Shown piece by piece: positions 9,205 to 17,109 of a stretch of DNA of 35,042 bases. Each line of letters starts with the position of its first letter. Positions within the stretch are counted from its first letter, which is position 1. This DNA is from a virus. The notes beneath the pieces are model-generated. The model searched no databases. It had not been told where the DNA came from and was given only the letters and a program-made list of their open reading frames with translations. The DNA lies in the IMG/VR virus record IMGVR_UViG_3300031857_000670, positions 1 through 35,042 of that record; one strand, written 5' to 3'. Both the position numbers and the translations under genes were made by a program.

Positions 9205-10047
9205 TTAAGATTCACGGCAGGTAATTTGAACAATACCTTCCGCATCAATGGTTACAGCGCCAGCGCTGAATACTTCGTTGACTAACCAGCTAGTCTTCTC
9301 TGGAATGTAGTTGATCTCGGAGCGCATACCAATGCCTTCAGCGTAGCCGATTGCATCTTTGTGGAATGCGAAACAAGTACGATCCAATGAAGCATCGATA
9401 GCTAAACCACCTTCAGAGCGATCACCCAATACATGGAAAGTGAAACCCAAGTAAGTGTTAATCTCGCCTTGTACGAGAGCCTTGATGCTATTGAAGTCAG
9501 AAGAGGTTACAGCTGTCTCAGACAACAAGTTAGATAAACCATTTGCATGAATCAGAATATTACGACCTTCAGCAGGTACGTTATTCTTATCGAGCAAGCG
9601 CTTTGCCTCACGCAGTTTAGCTAAGTTCATATTGGTATTAGAACCACCAATGCTGTTAGCAACTGTCAATGAAGTACCAGAAGAACCTAATGCATCCAGA
9701 ATTAACTGGTCTTGTCTACGACCCATTGCAGAAGCTACAACTTGTACGAGTTCTTGACGCTCGTCAAAGTTTACTTTTTGCTGGGAGAAAATGTCTGAAT
9801 ACTCAGCTGCATTCCAGTCTTGCAGTGTGCAAGTTACTGAGCTGAATCCAACGTTCATGGGAGTCACATCAGTTTGGGTAATGCGAGCAGTCGCAACACC
9901 TTTACCGACTTTTGGGAATTTTACTGTTGAGCCTTCGACACCTCTACGTTGACGCACAGCGCCAACAAGCATAGCCTTACCTTGGAATGCTTGTTTGACT
10001 TCTGCATCAAACAGGGTAACGAAAGCGTTTGATAATGATACGCTCAT
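9205..10047 (-). CDS. Major capsid protein
   Basis: A 280-residue protein with a strong ribosome site (AAGGAGT) upstream of ATG 10047. The sequence contains features of HK97-fold coats used by small podoviruses: an N-terminal segment FVTLFDAEVKQAF, a charged loop VRQRRGVEGSTVKFPKVGKG, and later RRQDQLILDALGSSG. It follows the scaffold gene, as capsid genes normally do. It is set apart from its neighbours by a terminator upstream (10227-10253) and a hairpin downstream of its small partner (8867-8897), consistent with a highly expressed independent unit. Confidence 0.88.
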   Translation of the reverse strand: MSVSLSNAFVTLFDAEVKQAFQGKAMLVGAVRQRRGVEGSTVKFPKVGKGVATARITQTDVTPMNVGFSSVTCTLQDWNAAEYSDIFSQQKVNFDERQELVQVVASAMGRRQDQLILDALGSSGTSLTVANSIGGSNTNMNLAKLREAKRLLDKNNVPAEGRNILIHANGLSNLLSETAVTSSDFNSIKALVQGEINTYLGFTFHVLGDRSEGGLAIDASLDRTCFAFHKDAIGYAEGIGMRSEINYIPEKTSWLVNEVFSAGAVTIDAEGIVQITCRES

Positions 10048-10226
10048 GTTATACTCCTTAATAGTTTGATAAGATTGTTTTGCGCCACGATATGCCCATA
10101 GATGGGGTCTTAGCTTGCCTTTTACGTTAGCCTAAACGTCTGCATCCGCAGTGGTAAGGGTCAGTCTGATATCAGCCTGATATGCCTTGATGCTGTTTTA
10201 CACCATTTTTAGAAAAACGCAAAACG
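10048..10226 (-). promoter_or_regulatory. Leader/control region of the major capsid unit
   Basis: About 180 bases without a gene between the scaffold terminator and the capsid start. It must hold a promoter if the terminator is efficient. A weak candidate on the minus strand is TTGCGT, 16 bases, TAAAAC directly after the terminator T tract. A perfect inverted repeat ATATCAG-c-CTGATAT lies at 10169-10183, overlapping the palindrome CTGATATCAG at 10166-10175. The ribosome site is next to the capsid ATG. Promoter assignment is tentative. Confidence 0.45.
10166..10183. repeat. Operator-like overlapping palindromes upstream of the capsid gene
   Basis: Two overlapping perfect dyads share bases: CTGATATCAG and ATATCAG-c-CTGATAT (7-bp arms, one-base centre). 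The arrangement closely parallels the dyad ATATCGC-t-GCGATAT overlapping GCGATATCGC at 21160-21177 in the divergent control region. It could be a binding site for a phage regulator or a transcript hairpin. Confidence 0.45.
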
Positions 10227-10253
10227 AAAAAAAGCCCAGCACATGGACTGGGC
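10227..10253 (-). terminator. Rho-independent terminator after the scaffold gene
   Basis: Read on the minus strand: GCCCAG, an eight-base loop, CTGGGC, then seven T. The stem occupies 10234-10239 and 10248-10253 and the T tract is 10227-10233. It begins 24 bases after the scaffold stop. It separates the packaging/portal/scaffold transcript from the capsid unit. Confidence 0.8.
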
Positions 10254-10277
10254 AAACTCCGTGAAGGAGGGGAGACT

Positions 10278-11054
10278 TTAACCAAACGTCTGAGCAAACA
10301 TCTTTTCCACCTTTTGGCGGTAAGCTACGTCAGTCTTATATTTCGGATCATTAACCATTTGGTACAGCTCATCTTTGCTAGGAGCGCCATCAATTGGCAC
10401 TGAGTTGGTTGGAATCTTAGTGCCTTCATAAGTTTCACGCAACTTAGCCAAAGCTTTAATGCCTTTAGCTGTGCCAGCCATGATCTTAAATTCCTCAAAA
10501 TCATCAGCACCCCATATGCCTTTATTGACCATACCTCTACCCCAGTCAGTCATTGACTTGATCATAGCGTTTGCATTTGGGCCAAGTGCTTTAATTTCAG
10601 CCTCACGATTAAATGTAGCTTGCTGTTGTTGAGCGCCACCCATCTCAACTACCTGCCCTACTAACTTATCCAAAGCCAGTTGGCTGATACCGAATTCTTG
10701 CGCCCAGCCCATTACCGTATTTCTTACAGGATCATCCTCTGGTATTGAGCCGAATGCGCTGGTGTCGTATTTACCATCAGCTGGTGGTTTGTGTTTACCT
10801 TGAGAGATCTGCTTGCGGAGATCGCCCCAGCTTTTAGCTATTGCCTCCAAGTCTGGCTCTGCATCGTCCTTTTTCCAGAAGTTTTCAGGCCACCAGTCTG
10901 GACGTTCTAACGGACTATCATCATCCTCTGGTGTGGACGCTCTATGTTCTACAGCTGTAGCTACTGGATTAGCTTGGCTTTGAGTATCTTCAGTTGCGGT
11001 TGCACCATCCAATAAGCCAGTATCGCTACTGGGTTGGTTGTTGTCTTCCATCAT
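10278..11054 (-). CDS. Scaffold / capsid assembly protein (T7 gp9-like)
   Basis: A 258-residue acidic protein. Its N-terminal third is disordered-looking (Thr, Ser, Ala, Asp) followed by ERPDWWPENFWKKDDAEPD, the typical 'P-W-x-P-E-x-F-W' start of the ordered part of podovirus scaffolds, then helices that include QEFGISQLALDKLVGQVVEM. It sits directly upstream of the capsid gene. Two adjacent ATG codons (11052-11054 and the next one) are possible starts; an AAAGGA ribosome site precedes both. The gene overlaps the Bbp19-like gene by 29 bases. Confidence 0.88.
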   Translation of the reverse strand: MMEDNNQPSSDTGLLDGATATEDTQSQANPVATAVEHRASTPEDDDSPLERPDWWPENFWKKDDAEPDLEAIAKSWGDLRKQISQGKHKPPADGKYDTSAFGSIPEDDPVRNTVMGWAQEFGISQLALDKLVGQVVEMGGAQQQQATFNREAEIKALGPNANAMIKSMTDWGRGMVNKGIWGADDFEEFKIMAGTAKGIKALAKLRETYEGTKIPTNSVPIDGAPSKDELYQMVNDPKYKTDVAYRQKVEKMFAQTFG

Positions 11055-11319
11055 TTTCCTTTGGTTTGAGAGAGCGTTTTATTCTCGCCTCTATATCACG
11101 CACCACACTATTTTGTCCTTCCCTGTAATAAGCATAGGAAGAGTCGCAGTCTGGTGTGGCTACAGGCTGCTCCAACAAGGTAGAACGTAGCCACCTCATT
11201 AACTTTTGTCCGTCCTCGGTAGTCATTACCTTGGCACATAACATATCCAGATCATCAGACATTTGTGTCGCAACACGAATGTCAGTAGGTAGTTCATCAA
11301 AATCATCCCACCCAGCCAT
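11026..11319 (-). CDS. Bbp19-like small phage protein
   Basis: A 97-residue protein between portal and scaffold. The pattern GQKLMRWLRSTLL followed by YYREGQNSVVRDIEARIK matches the small domain known from Bordetella phage BPP-1 Bbp19 (wall of Leu/Trp residues, then 'EGxR/QN'). The family is regularly encoded between portal and scaffold or capsid genes but its role is unknown; a head-assembly function is inferred from position. Its start overlaps the portal stop (TAATG). Confidence 0.75.
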   Translation of the reverse strand: MAGWDDFDELPTDIRVATQMSDDLDMLCAKVMTTEDGQKLMRWLRSTLLEQPVATPDCDSSYAYYREGQNSVVRDIEARIKRSLKPKENDGRQQPTQ

Positions 11320-12911
11320 TAAACCATACCCCCACCTTGCACAGCTTTACCTACTGCTTGAGCAGCAGCGTCTGGATTAGCAGCTGCAAACTGCTGTGCC
11401 ATTTGTGCTGCTTTCTGCATCTCCATTGCTCGCTCTTCTGGTGAATAGCGCAAGCTTGCAGGTACACCAAGCTTCTCAGCGATCATATCCATTGCTTCAC
11501 CTTTCTTCAAAGCGAATTGCGCTTCCTGTCCAAAGCTTGCAGTGATCTGTGCGTATTGCATAATGTTCTGGATCTCTTCCATATTCTGCGACATAGCTAG
11601 TGGTGAAGTAGGCATTACACGAACTTCTAAACCATTAACTCGCAGTGGCATATCGATCAATCCACGATCATCCATTACCTGCAAAATCTTTTCTACTAGT
11701 GGAATCATCGTCTCATTAATCAAACGACCAAATGCAGAGCCAAGATTTTGTGATAACTCTTTCATGCGCTCTACTACCTCAGTAGCAGATCTTGCACTCA
11801 TGTTATCTGGTGGTAGTGACTCATCAAGCAGTATGCGTTTAATGTTTTGTTGCAGATCATTGATGACCAACTGCGACACATTAAAGTCACCAGATCTTGG
11901 TAATGCTTTTAATGATTCGCCCTGTGGACCACCGTTACGAGCTACTGGAATAATCGCACCAGCAACGATACGAATTGTTGCAGGATTTATGACACCATCA
12001 TCAGCGGCAGTGTAAACACCAGAAATTGCGAGCGCTGCATTTTTTAATAACAGCTCTTTTGTTTTGTTTAAAGTTTTAATATCTGGCAGTGCTGTGATAA
12101 CGGGACCACGACCATAGATTTCACCAGCTACTTTCATGTAACGTGATACAACCCAAGGTGAAACCTTAATTGTGCGATTTACAATTTTAGTTTTAGATTC
12201 TTTATGAATGACACAGTAAGAATAGTCACCACGCTTTTGATCAAATATAGTTGCCTCAACTAGTTCTACTTCCTCAGTAGGTTTTTCTTCTACTAATCTA
12301 GCTAATTGACCAGTGATCTCTGCATCAGACCATTGACGCTGAATTGCTTCAGCCTTAATACGCATACGTCTGTATACGTTATCGACTGCACCGTTTGCAC
12401 CCTCTTCAATTGCTACTAGATACTGTGGTACTGGTACAAAGTTAATAGGATTAACATCATCACCAGACTGCACCATCATCACAGCAGTACCAACTGACAG
12501 ATCAAGCAAGAACTCACCGATAGCTATATCAAAGTTTGATTGCTTGATTACAGAAAACATCTTGTCTAGGTAAACATCTAGAGCAAGTTGCGCCTCCATC
12601 TTACGATCTGGTGGTATATCTGTACCAGCCTCAAGCTTGCACCACTTGCGCTGTGGTGGGAATATGCCAGACTGCATACGGTTAGCAAAGCGCTGCACAG
12701 AGTTGATAGCGGTAGAGTCAAACACTCGCACCATCTTTTTCTGTCCACCTACTTTACCTTCCCAGTACCCGTCATACAGATTGCGCTGTGGAAGAGCAAA
12801 CTCATACGCATCCTCATACAATGCACGAAAGTCATCCTTGCGTCTTAGCGCTATGTCGTGTCGTTTAAGAATATCTTCCGCAGATAATTTTGATGTGTAT
12901 TTAGTAGCCAT
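11319..12911 (-). CDS. Portal protein / head-tail connector (T7 gp8-like)
   Basis: A 530-residue protein with the recognisable podovirus portal N-terminus: RKDDFRALYEDAYEFALPQR, then FDSTAINSVQRFANRMQSGI and FPPQRKWCKL. Further landmarks are GRGPVITALPDIKTLNK and LLDESLPPDNMSARSATEV, and a Gln/Ala-rich C-terminus ends in VQGGGMV. The portal is the dodecameric ring at the packaging vertex. ATG 12911 follows AAAGGT at normal spacing. Length is usual for the family. Confidence 0.94.
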   Translation of the reverse strand: MATKYTSKLSAEDILKRHDIALRRKDDFRALYEDAYEFALPQRNLYDGYWEGKVGGQKKMVRVFDSTAINSVQRFANRMQSGIFPPQRKWCKLEAGTDIPPDRKMEAQLALDVYLDKMFSVIKQSNFDIAIGEFLLDLSVGTAVMMVQSGDDVNPINFVPVPQYLVAIEEGANGAVDNVYRRMRIKAEAIQRQWSDAEITGQLARLVEEKPTEEVELVEATIFDQKRGDYSYCVIHKESKTKIVNRTIKVSPWVVSRYMKVAGEIYGRGPVITALPDIKTLNKTKELLLKNAALAISGVYTAADDGVINPATIRIVAGAIIPVARNGGPQGESLKALPRSGDFNVSQLVINDLQQNIKRILLDESLPPDNMSARSATEVVERMKELSQNLGSAFGRLINETMIPLVEKILQVMDDRGLIDMPLRVNGLEVRVMPTSPLAMSQNMEEIQNIMQYAQITASFGQEAQFALKKGEAMDMIAEKLGVPASLRYSPEERAMEMQKAAQMAQQFAAANPDAAAQAVGKAVQGGGMV

Positions 12912-12920
12912 AATTTACCT

Positions 12921-13514
12921 TTATTCGTACCACTCTAGTGCTAAATGAGCAGCATGAGAAGTTCCGTTTACATTAGTTAGCCTAAACAAGTATGTAGTTA
13001 ATGGTTTTAATACATACTCTAGAGATCCAGCTGTGCCACCACCTGATTTCTTACCTGCACCTCCAGCAATAATCTGTGCATCAATTTCAGTACCTAATGC
13101 TGTTACAGTAGGTGAAATGATCATTGCTATCTGGCTAGTATTGGTAAGTGCGTAATTTCTATTTCTATTTATTGGAGTAAATGAAGTGCCACCAGTTGCA
13201 CTAGCTCCTTCATAGATATAAAGTTCCGCATCACCTAAACACATAGCATCAATAGTTATATGCGGATACACACCAGCAGGAGCAGCGAGAGCAATATCCA
13301 AACTAGCGCCAGCTGCTAATGGCGCACTATCTGGATACATTTTGTAAGCAAAGAATGCACGACCATCGTGATTGCGCTGATGGTTTACGTCCACCATAAT
13401 CAATGGCGCATCAGATCCTGCGACTACATAAGTGCCAGCATTATTTTTTTGAGCAAGCGTAACGAACCTAGACTTGGTAGTTAGTGACTCAAGTTCTACT
13501 GGAGTTGTAGCCAT
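12921..13514 (-). CDS. Conserved phage structural-type protein of unknown function
   Basis: A 197-residue beta-rich protein. I choose ATG at 13514 because it overlaps the stop of the preceding 58-aa gene (TGATG); an upstream in-frame TTG is less likely. Landmarks are YEGASATGGTSF, PINRNRNYALTN and the C-terminal LTTYLFRLTNVNG ending in LALEWYE, a combination I associate with a family found beside podovirus portal genes. It resembles decoration or head-fibre proteins in its Thr/Ser/Gly-rich beta character, but the role is not established. Confidence 0.75.
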   Translation of the reverse strand: MATTPVELESLTTKSRFVTLAQKNNAGTYVVAGSDAPLIMVDVNHQRNHDGRAFFAYKMYPDSAPLAAGASLDIALAAPAGVYPHITIDAMCLGDAELYIYEGASATGGTSFTPINRNRNYALTNTSQIAMIISPTVTALGTEIDAQIIAGGAGKKSGGGTAGSLEYVLKPLTTYLFRLTNVNGTSHAAHLALEWYE

Positions 13515-13690
13515 CAATCATCCTCGTCTTCTAACTCAGCAGCCTTTTTAAAGTCCATTTCATTAGGCTTACTTCTGCCAGACTTCTGAGCAAGCATCTT
13601 TGCTACTTTCTTTTGAAAAGCAGTTGGCGCTGACTTTTCTTCTTTGTCATGCTTGTTGCCTTCCATCTCAACTTCTAGAGAAAATTTCAT
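13514..13690 (-). CDS. Small charged protein (58 aa), unknown
   Basis: A short frame beginning MKFSLEVEMEGNKHD and ending in the acidic tail AELEDEDD. It is rich in Lys and Glu and looks helical. Its stop overlaps the next start (TGATG), and the preceding 51-aa gene ends two bases upstream (1-base gap), so it sits in a compact series of mini-genes between portal and terminase. No family assigned. Confidence 0.65.
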   Translation of the reverse strand: MKFSLEVEMEGNKHDKEEKSAPTAFQKKVAKMLAQKSGRSKPNEMDFKKAAELEDEDD

Positions 13691-13691
13691 A

Positions 13692-13847
13692 TTATTTCTT
13701 CTTTGGTTTCATTGCGGTTTTAGCTGCTTTCTTAAATGCAGCATCAGTAGGAGCGCCCTCGGATCCAGCTTTACGCATCTTTTCACCAGATCCCTTTTCT
13801 ATACGCTCTCTCTTTTTATGAATATTGGCATAAAGTCCAGCTTTCAT
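13692..13847 (-). CDS. Small basic protein (51 aa), common phage mini-protein type
   Basis: Begins MKAGLYANIHKKRERIEKGS, contains GEKMRKAGSEGAPTDAAFKK and ends in poly-basic KPKKK. The 'KAGLYANIH.KR.RI..GSGE.MRK.G..GAPT..AFK.AAKTA' pattern is one I recognise as a recurring small podovirus protein without known function. The ATG overlaps the stop of the upstream gene (ATGA), supporting translational coupling. Confidence 0.72.
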   Translation of the reverse strand: MKAGLYANIHKKRERIEKGSGEKMRKAGSEGAPTDAAFKKAAKTAMKPKKK

Positions 13848-13996
13848 TTGCTACCTTTCTGCTTGATGCCAGCTTCAGACATAGCAATAGCAATAGCTTG
13901 ATCCTTGGATGTGACTTTATCGCCACTCGATGATTTCAGTTTGCCGGATTTATACTCACGCATAACCTTGGCAACTTTCTTTTTCATCTTATCCAT
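13844..13996 (-). CDS. DUF6496-like small protein (50 aa)
   Basis: The frame contains KVAKVMREYKSGKLKSSSG followed by KVTSKDQAIAIAMSEAG, which matches the small DUF6496-type pattern (KVMxEFKxGxLxSGSGxxVTxxxQAIAIALSEAG) seen in phages and bacteria. Function is unknown. It starts one base after the stop of the 75-aa gene and overlaps the following gene by four bases. Confidence 0.75.
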   Translation of the reverse strand: MDKMKKKVAKVMREYKSGKLKSSSGDKVTSKDQAIAIAMSEAGIKQKGSK

Positions 13997-13997
13997 A

Positions 13998-14225
13998 TCA
14001 GCCGCCTAGCGTATCTTTCAAACCTTCTTCGCCATCCATACGCTCAGTAGATAACAATGCACGAGCGCCACCACGCTGACGAGCTTTCATACCAGATTGC
14101 TGCTTCTCCAGCATATCTCGCTTTTCTGCTTCAGTCTGCGCTCTCATTCGTGCTGTTTCTTTTTGTTGCTCTGCCATTGCAGCTGCTGCACCACCGTCAC
14201 CACCACCACCGAACATTCCACCCAT
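13998..14225 (-). CDS. Small Gly-rich/coiled-coil protein (75 aa)
   Basis: The N-terminus is glycine-rich (MGGMFGGGGDGGAAAAM) and is followed by a charged helix (AEQQKETARMRAQTEAEKRD) with likely coiled-coil character. Small proteins of this build are frequent near podovirus portal genes; the role is unknown. It begins two bases after the GNAT-like gene stop. Confidence 0.7.
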   Translation of the reverse strand: MGGMFGGGGDGGAAAAMAEQQKETARMRAQTEAEKRDMLEKQQSGMKARQRGGARALLSTERMDGEEGLKDTLGG

Positions 14226-14227
14226 GA

Positions 14228-14710
14228 TTAAACCCTCGCTAAAATATAAGTATCCGCACCGTCAGGACTATATTTTTTCATTAGTCCTTCGATCTCAAAA
14301 CCAAGGTACTCTGCCCAGCGTAATGCCCTCGGCTCATCGGATCTTACCGTAAGTTGTAGCCTATGCAATGAGAGCGATTGCGCCACGATATCGCTAAATG
14401 ACTTAGCGACTATAGTTAGCTGCTTGGGATAGCGTCTGGCATCGTCAGATATGATTGACCACATCTCAGCCACACCAGTCCACAGCACAATGCAGCCAAA
14501 CATTGCCACAGGTTTACCATGAACTAGCGCAGTGACTGCGAGTCCGAGCCTAGCTTGCATCTCTAGCATGGTATCCATAGAGACAGCCTTCGCAAATGGC
14601 AGCTGATCCTCTGTAATTCTCATGTGATGTAGGTGGCTGGGAACCATTGGTATGTAGCACACCCCAGCCTTTCTAGGTAATCGCTCGTTTAACTCGATTA
14701 TGTTGATCAT
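14228..14710 (-). CDS. GNAT-fold acetyltransferase-like protein (T7 gp13-type neighbourhood)
   Basis: A 160-residue protein. The C-terminal half (LQLTVRSDEPRALRWAEYLG, then FEIEGLMKKYSPDG and ARV) is the typical end of a GNAT fold in which a residue series 'A..W...LGFE.EG..' forms the last strands. Podoviruses often carry such a protein between terminase and portal genes; T7 gp13 is related in fold and needed for assembly. Whether it acetylates anything is not known. ATG 14710 overlaps the terminase stop (ATGA). Confidence 0.75.
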   Translation of the reverse strand: MINIIELNERLPRKAGVCYIPMVPSHLHHMRITEDQLPFAKAVSMDTMLEMQARLGLAVTALVHGKPVAMFGCIVLWTGVAEMWSIISDDARRYPKQLTIVAKSFSDIVAQSLSLHRLQLTVRSDEPRALRWAEYLGFEIEGLMKKYSPDGADTYILARV

Positions 14711-16257
14711 TCAAACGGATCAAAGTCTGAATTAGCAATAGTCTGTACCACTATCGTATTTTGTAGGTGTTGCGGCTTGGTTAATCGCTTATGTTCACCA
14801 CCACCTAGTAGCAAATAACCAAATGCATCACCCACATGGCTATGCTCATTTTTATTTGGCGCATCTCGGAACCGTTCATGCCCTGCGCCCACAGCAATCC
14901 GCTTGAAATGGTAGCCACCAGCCAGAGATTTACGCAATAACTTGCACCGAGTGTTGACCATCAGCCCAGCTTTACCCTGAATCAGCCTTTGCATTGGAGC
15001 AGCTGCTGCCTCTCTACGCACCTTAAAGTCATTCGATGGCGCTGGTTGTGCGCGCAAACCCAAAGTGCGTAGGTAGTCAAAGCTTGTTACCTCGTAAATT
15101 GCATCACGAGCCATACCAGCTGGATCACCCCACAGCAATACTTGGAAGTTTGGGTACTTTGCATTTAATTCTGCAAGCAGTTGCTGACCAAAACGCTCCA
15201 AACCCATGTCTTCAGTGACAATTTCATCAAGAATATTCCACCTACCATTGGCTAAACGCTGACCAATGACAGCTGCTGGAGTCAAACCAAAGTCTAACCC
15301 TACCTGTATAGCCTGTGTTGGATCTACGTCTACCTCACCCGACATCATGGAGTCATCGTATTCCTGCCAGACTGGCTTACCTTCCTGAACATAGGTGTAT
15401 TTACCGCCAGCGTAGCAGCGGATCCAGTCTAGATTTTTACCTAGTAGCATTTGCTGGTAGTAGCCGGACGGTAAATTTTTTATATTCTCAGCTTTAGGGT
15501 TTAACTTCCACCATTTGCCTGATGCAAAAATATGATCGTTCGCCTCTGGATTATCTGGCAGCTGTGCAGGATCAGCCTCGACTACTCCACCCTCTTGCTT
15601 GAAGAACTTCCAAGCAAACTTGCCTGACATCTTTTCTTTTTCTGCTAGTTTAAACCACCAATGATCATCGTCCATCGGATTGGTATCCATCCATATACCG
15701 TGCCAAGTAGCCCCACCATCACGCTGAGTAGGATACCGACCAACCCTGTGAGTAAGACCATCAATAACGGCACGAGGTAATTCTCTTGCTTCATTAACCC
15801 ACGCTCCTGTAAGTTCTAAGGACAGTAGTTTTCTTACGTCCTTTGGTTGATCAAGTGCCAAAAATATGACTTCGCAATCCACACCAGCTGCACCATCTCT
15901 AGCTGGCAGCCTGATGTGATGGGTAATCGGTGGAGTCCAAAGCAGGGAACCAAATGTATTCTCAGGGAATAGATCCAGCCACGTTTTAATCGTAGTGGTC
16001 TTTAGCATTGGGTAGCTGTTACGTACTATCGCCCAGCGTGAGTAACGGATATTGTCTATAGGGCTGGGTTTTTGCTGGATAGCTTTGATAAATATCTTGG
16101 CTGCACAGGCATATGACTTACCGCTGCCGACTGGCCCCATTAAGCCTTGGACGAAATTGTCCGACTGCATGAACTCCCATACCTTTGGCGAGTCCGAAAA
16201 GTCTAGATTGATGCCAATGTCTGGCACTGACTTACCGCTGGATTCCTTAGTCTTCAT
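14707..16257 (-). CDS. Terminase large subunit
   Basis: A 516-residue packaging motor with both expected domains. The ATPase has Walker A GPVGSGKS at residues 41-48, a Walker-B-like segment GAWVNEARE at about 151-159, and MDTNP at 190-194 in the coupling region. The RNase-H-like nuclease has candidate catalytic aspartates D322 (VGLDFGLTPA), D378 (LLWGDPAG) and D477 (HVGDAFGYLL). It cuts and pumps DNA into the prohead at the portal. The start follows the PAPS-reductase-like stop directly (zero-base gap), so the small subunit, the PAPS-like protein and this gene form one translational block. Confidence 0.95.
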   Translation of the reverse strand: MKTKESSGKSVPDIGINLDFSDSPKVWEFMQSDNFVQGLMGPVGSGKSYACAAKIFIKAIQQKPSPIDNIRYSRWAIVRNSYPMLKTTTIKTWLDLFPENTFGSLLWTPPITHHIRLPARDGAAGVDCEVIFLALDQPKDVRKLLSLELTGAWVNEARELPRAVIDGLTHRVGRYPTQRDGGATWHGIWMDTNPMDDDHWWFKLAEKEKMSGKFAWKFFKQEGGVVEADPAQLPDNPEANDHIFASGKWWKLNPKAENIKNLPSGYYQQMLLGKNLDWIRCYAGGKYTYVQEGKPVWQEYDDSMMSGEVDVDPTQAIQVGLDFGLTPAAVIGQRLANGRWNILDEIVTEDMGLERFGQQLLAELNAKYPNFQVLLWGDPAGMARDAIYEVTSFDYLRTLGLRAQPAPSNDFKVRREAAAAPMQRLIQGKAGLMVNTRCKLLRKSLAGGYHFKRIAVGAGHERFRDAPNKNEHSHVGDAFGYLLLGGGEHKRLTKPQHLQNTIVVQTIANSDFDPFE

Positions 16258-17109
16258 TTAATCGCCACAAAAGCAAGCGATTGCTTCCTCATCTTTATCA
16301 AACATATTCATTTGTTCCTTATTAAACTTTATCATTGATGCATATGATGGACGATCAGACCTAAAAACCGCACCACTTTTTTTGTCAACCAATGTTGATA
16401 CCATGTCTTCCATCTCTGCCCACCAGATTGCTCTTGATGGTTTTTCTTGAATAAGGCTTATTATTTGATGACCACCTTTTAAGTAACAAAGATCGCAATT
16501 TCCATGCATGGTTACACCATTCATGTTTGGCAAGCCCAAATCAAAAGAATTATTTCTCCAAAATTCACCTACTATTTGCTTTGTTACACCAGCATCAGCA
16601 AGTGGCATTATTCTGCTAAATCCTTCTTCATCAGGTCTATTTCTAATTTTTACTACCCGCCTTTGTTCGTCAGCACGAATACCAACCATTTGCTGCCAGT
16701 CATCACCTAATGTTTTTAAGTATTGTGCAAATGGTCTTATCTTTAATAATAAAGTGCAAAACCTAGTAACTGGGTTTGGTAAATAACGTCTACTCTTTAT
16801 TGCTGCCGCAAATGGCTCACCATTTCTACTAGCAGTATCAAAATCTACTAGCCGCCATCTTTTTTTTGAATCCTCATTCCATTGATATTCTAGCCAATGA
16901 ATTTTTACGTTCCAGTTGTCTTGGCAGTCCTTAACAAATTGCAAGGTAGCCTCTTCCTCTTTGCCTGTATTAGCAAAACAGACAATAGCTTGATCAGGTA
17001 ATTTCCCATTATTAGATTGCAATACTCGCCAGAGCATATACGCTGAAGTCCTGCCACCAGAAAAACTAATACAGGTAGGTTCATCAATTATGAATGGATC
17101 ACTCTTCAT
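16258..17109 (-). CDS. PAPS-reductase-family PP-loop protein with cysteine cluster
   Basis: A 283-residue protein of the adenine-nucleotide alpha-hydrolase (PAPS reductase/DndC) family. The PP-loop SFSGGRTSAYM is at residues 15-25, and FANTGKEEE follows at 45-53. Cysteines C118 (VTRFCTLLLK), C205 and C208 (GNCDLC) and the C-terminal C279/C281 (ACFCGD) could bind an iron-sulphur cluster as in sulphur-transfer relatives. Genuine PAPS reduction is only one option; tRNA or DNA sulphuration-type chemistry, or nucleotide-dependent activation, are others. It lies between the two terminase genes and overlaps the small subunit by 11 bases. It is AT-richer than the large terminase gene, suggesting later insertion. 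Confidence 0.85.
   Translation of the reverse strand: MKSDPFIIDEPTCISFSGGRTSAYMLWRVLQSNNGKLPDQAIVCFANTGKEEEATLQFVKDCQDNWNVKIHWLEYQWNEDSKKRWRLVDFDTASRNGEPFAAAIKSRRYLPNPVTRFCTLLLKIRPFAQYLKTLGDDWQQMVGIRADEQRRVVKIRNRPDEEGFSRIMPLADAGVTKQIVGEFWRNNSFDLGLPNMNGVTMHGNCDLCYLKGGHQIISLIQEKPSRAIWWAEMEDMVSTLVDKKSGAVFRSDRPSYASMIKFNKEQMNMFDKDEEAIACFCGD

Noticed and set aside
11542-12015. A 157-codon plus-strand frame opposite the portal gene
   Set aside because: Shadow of the portal gene; Ser/Ile/Thr-rich with no family resemblance.
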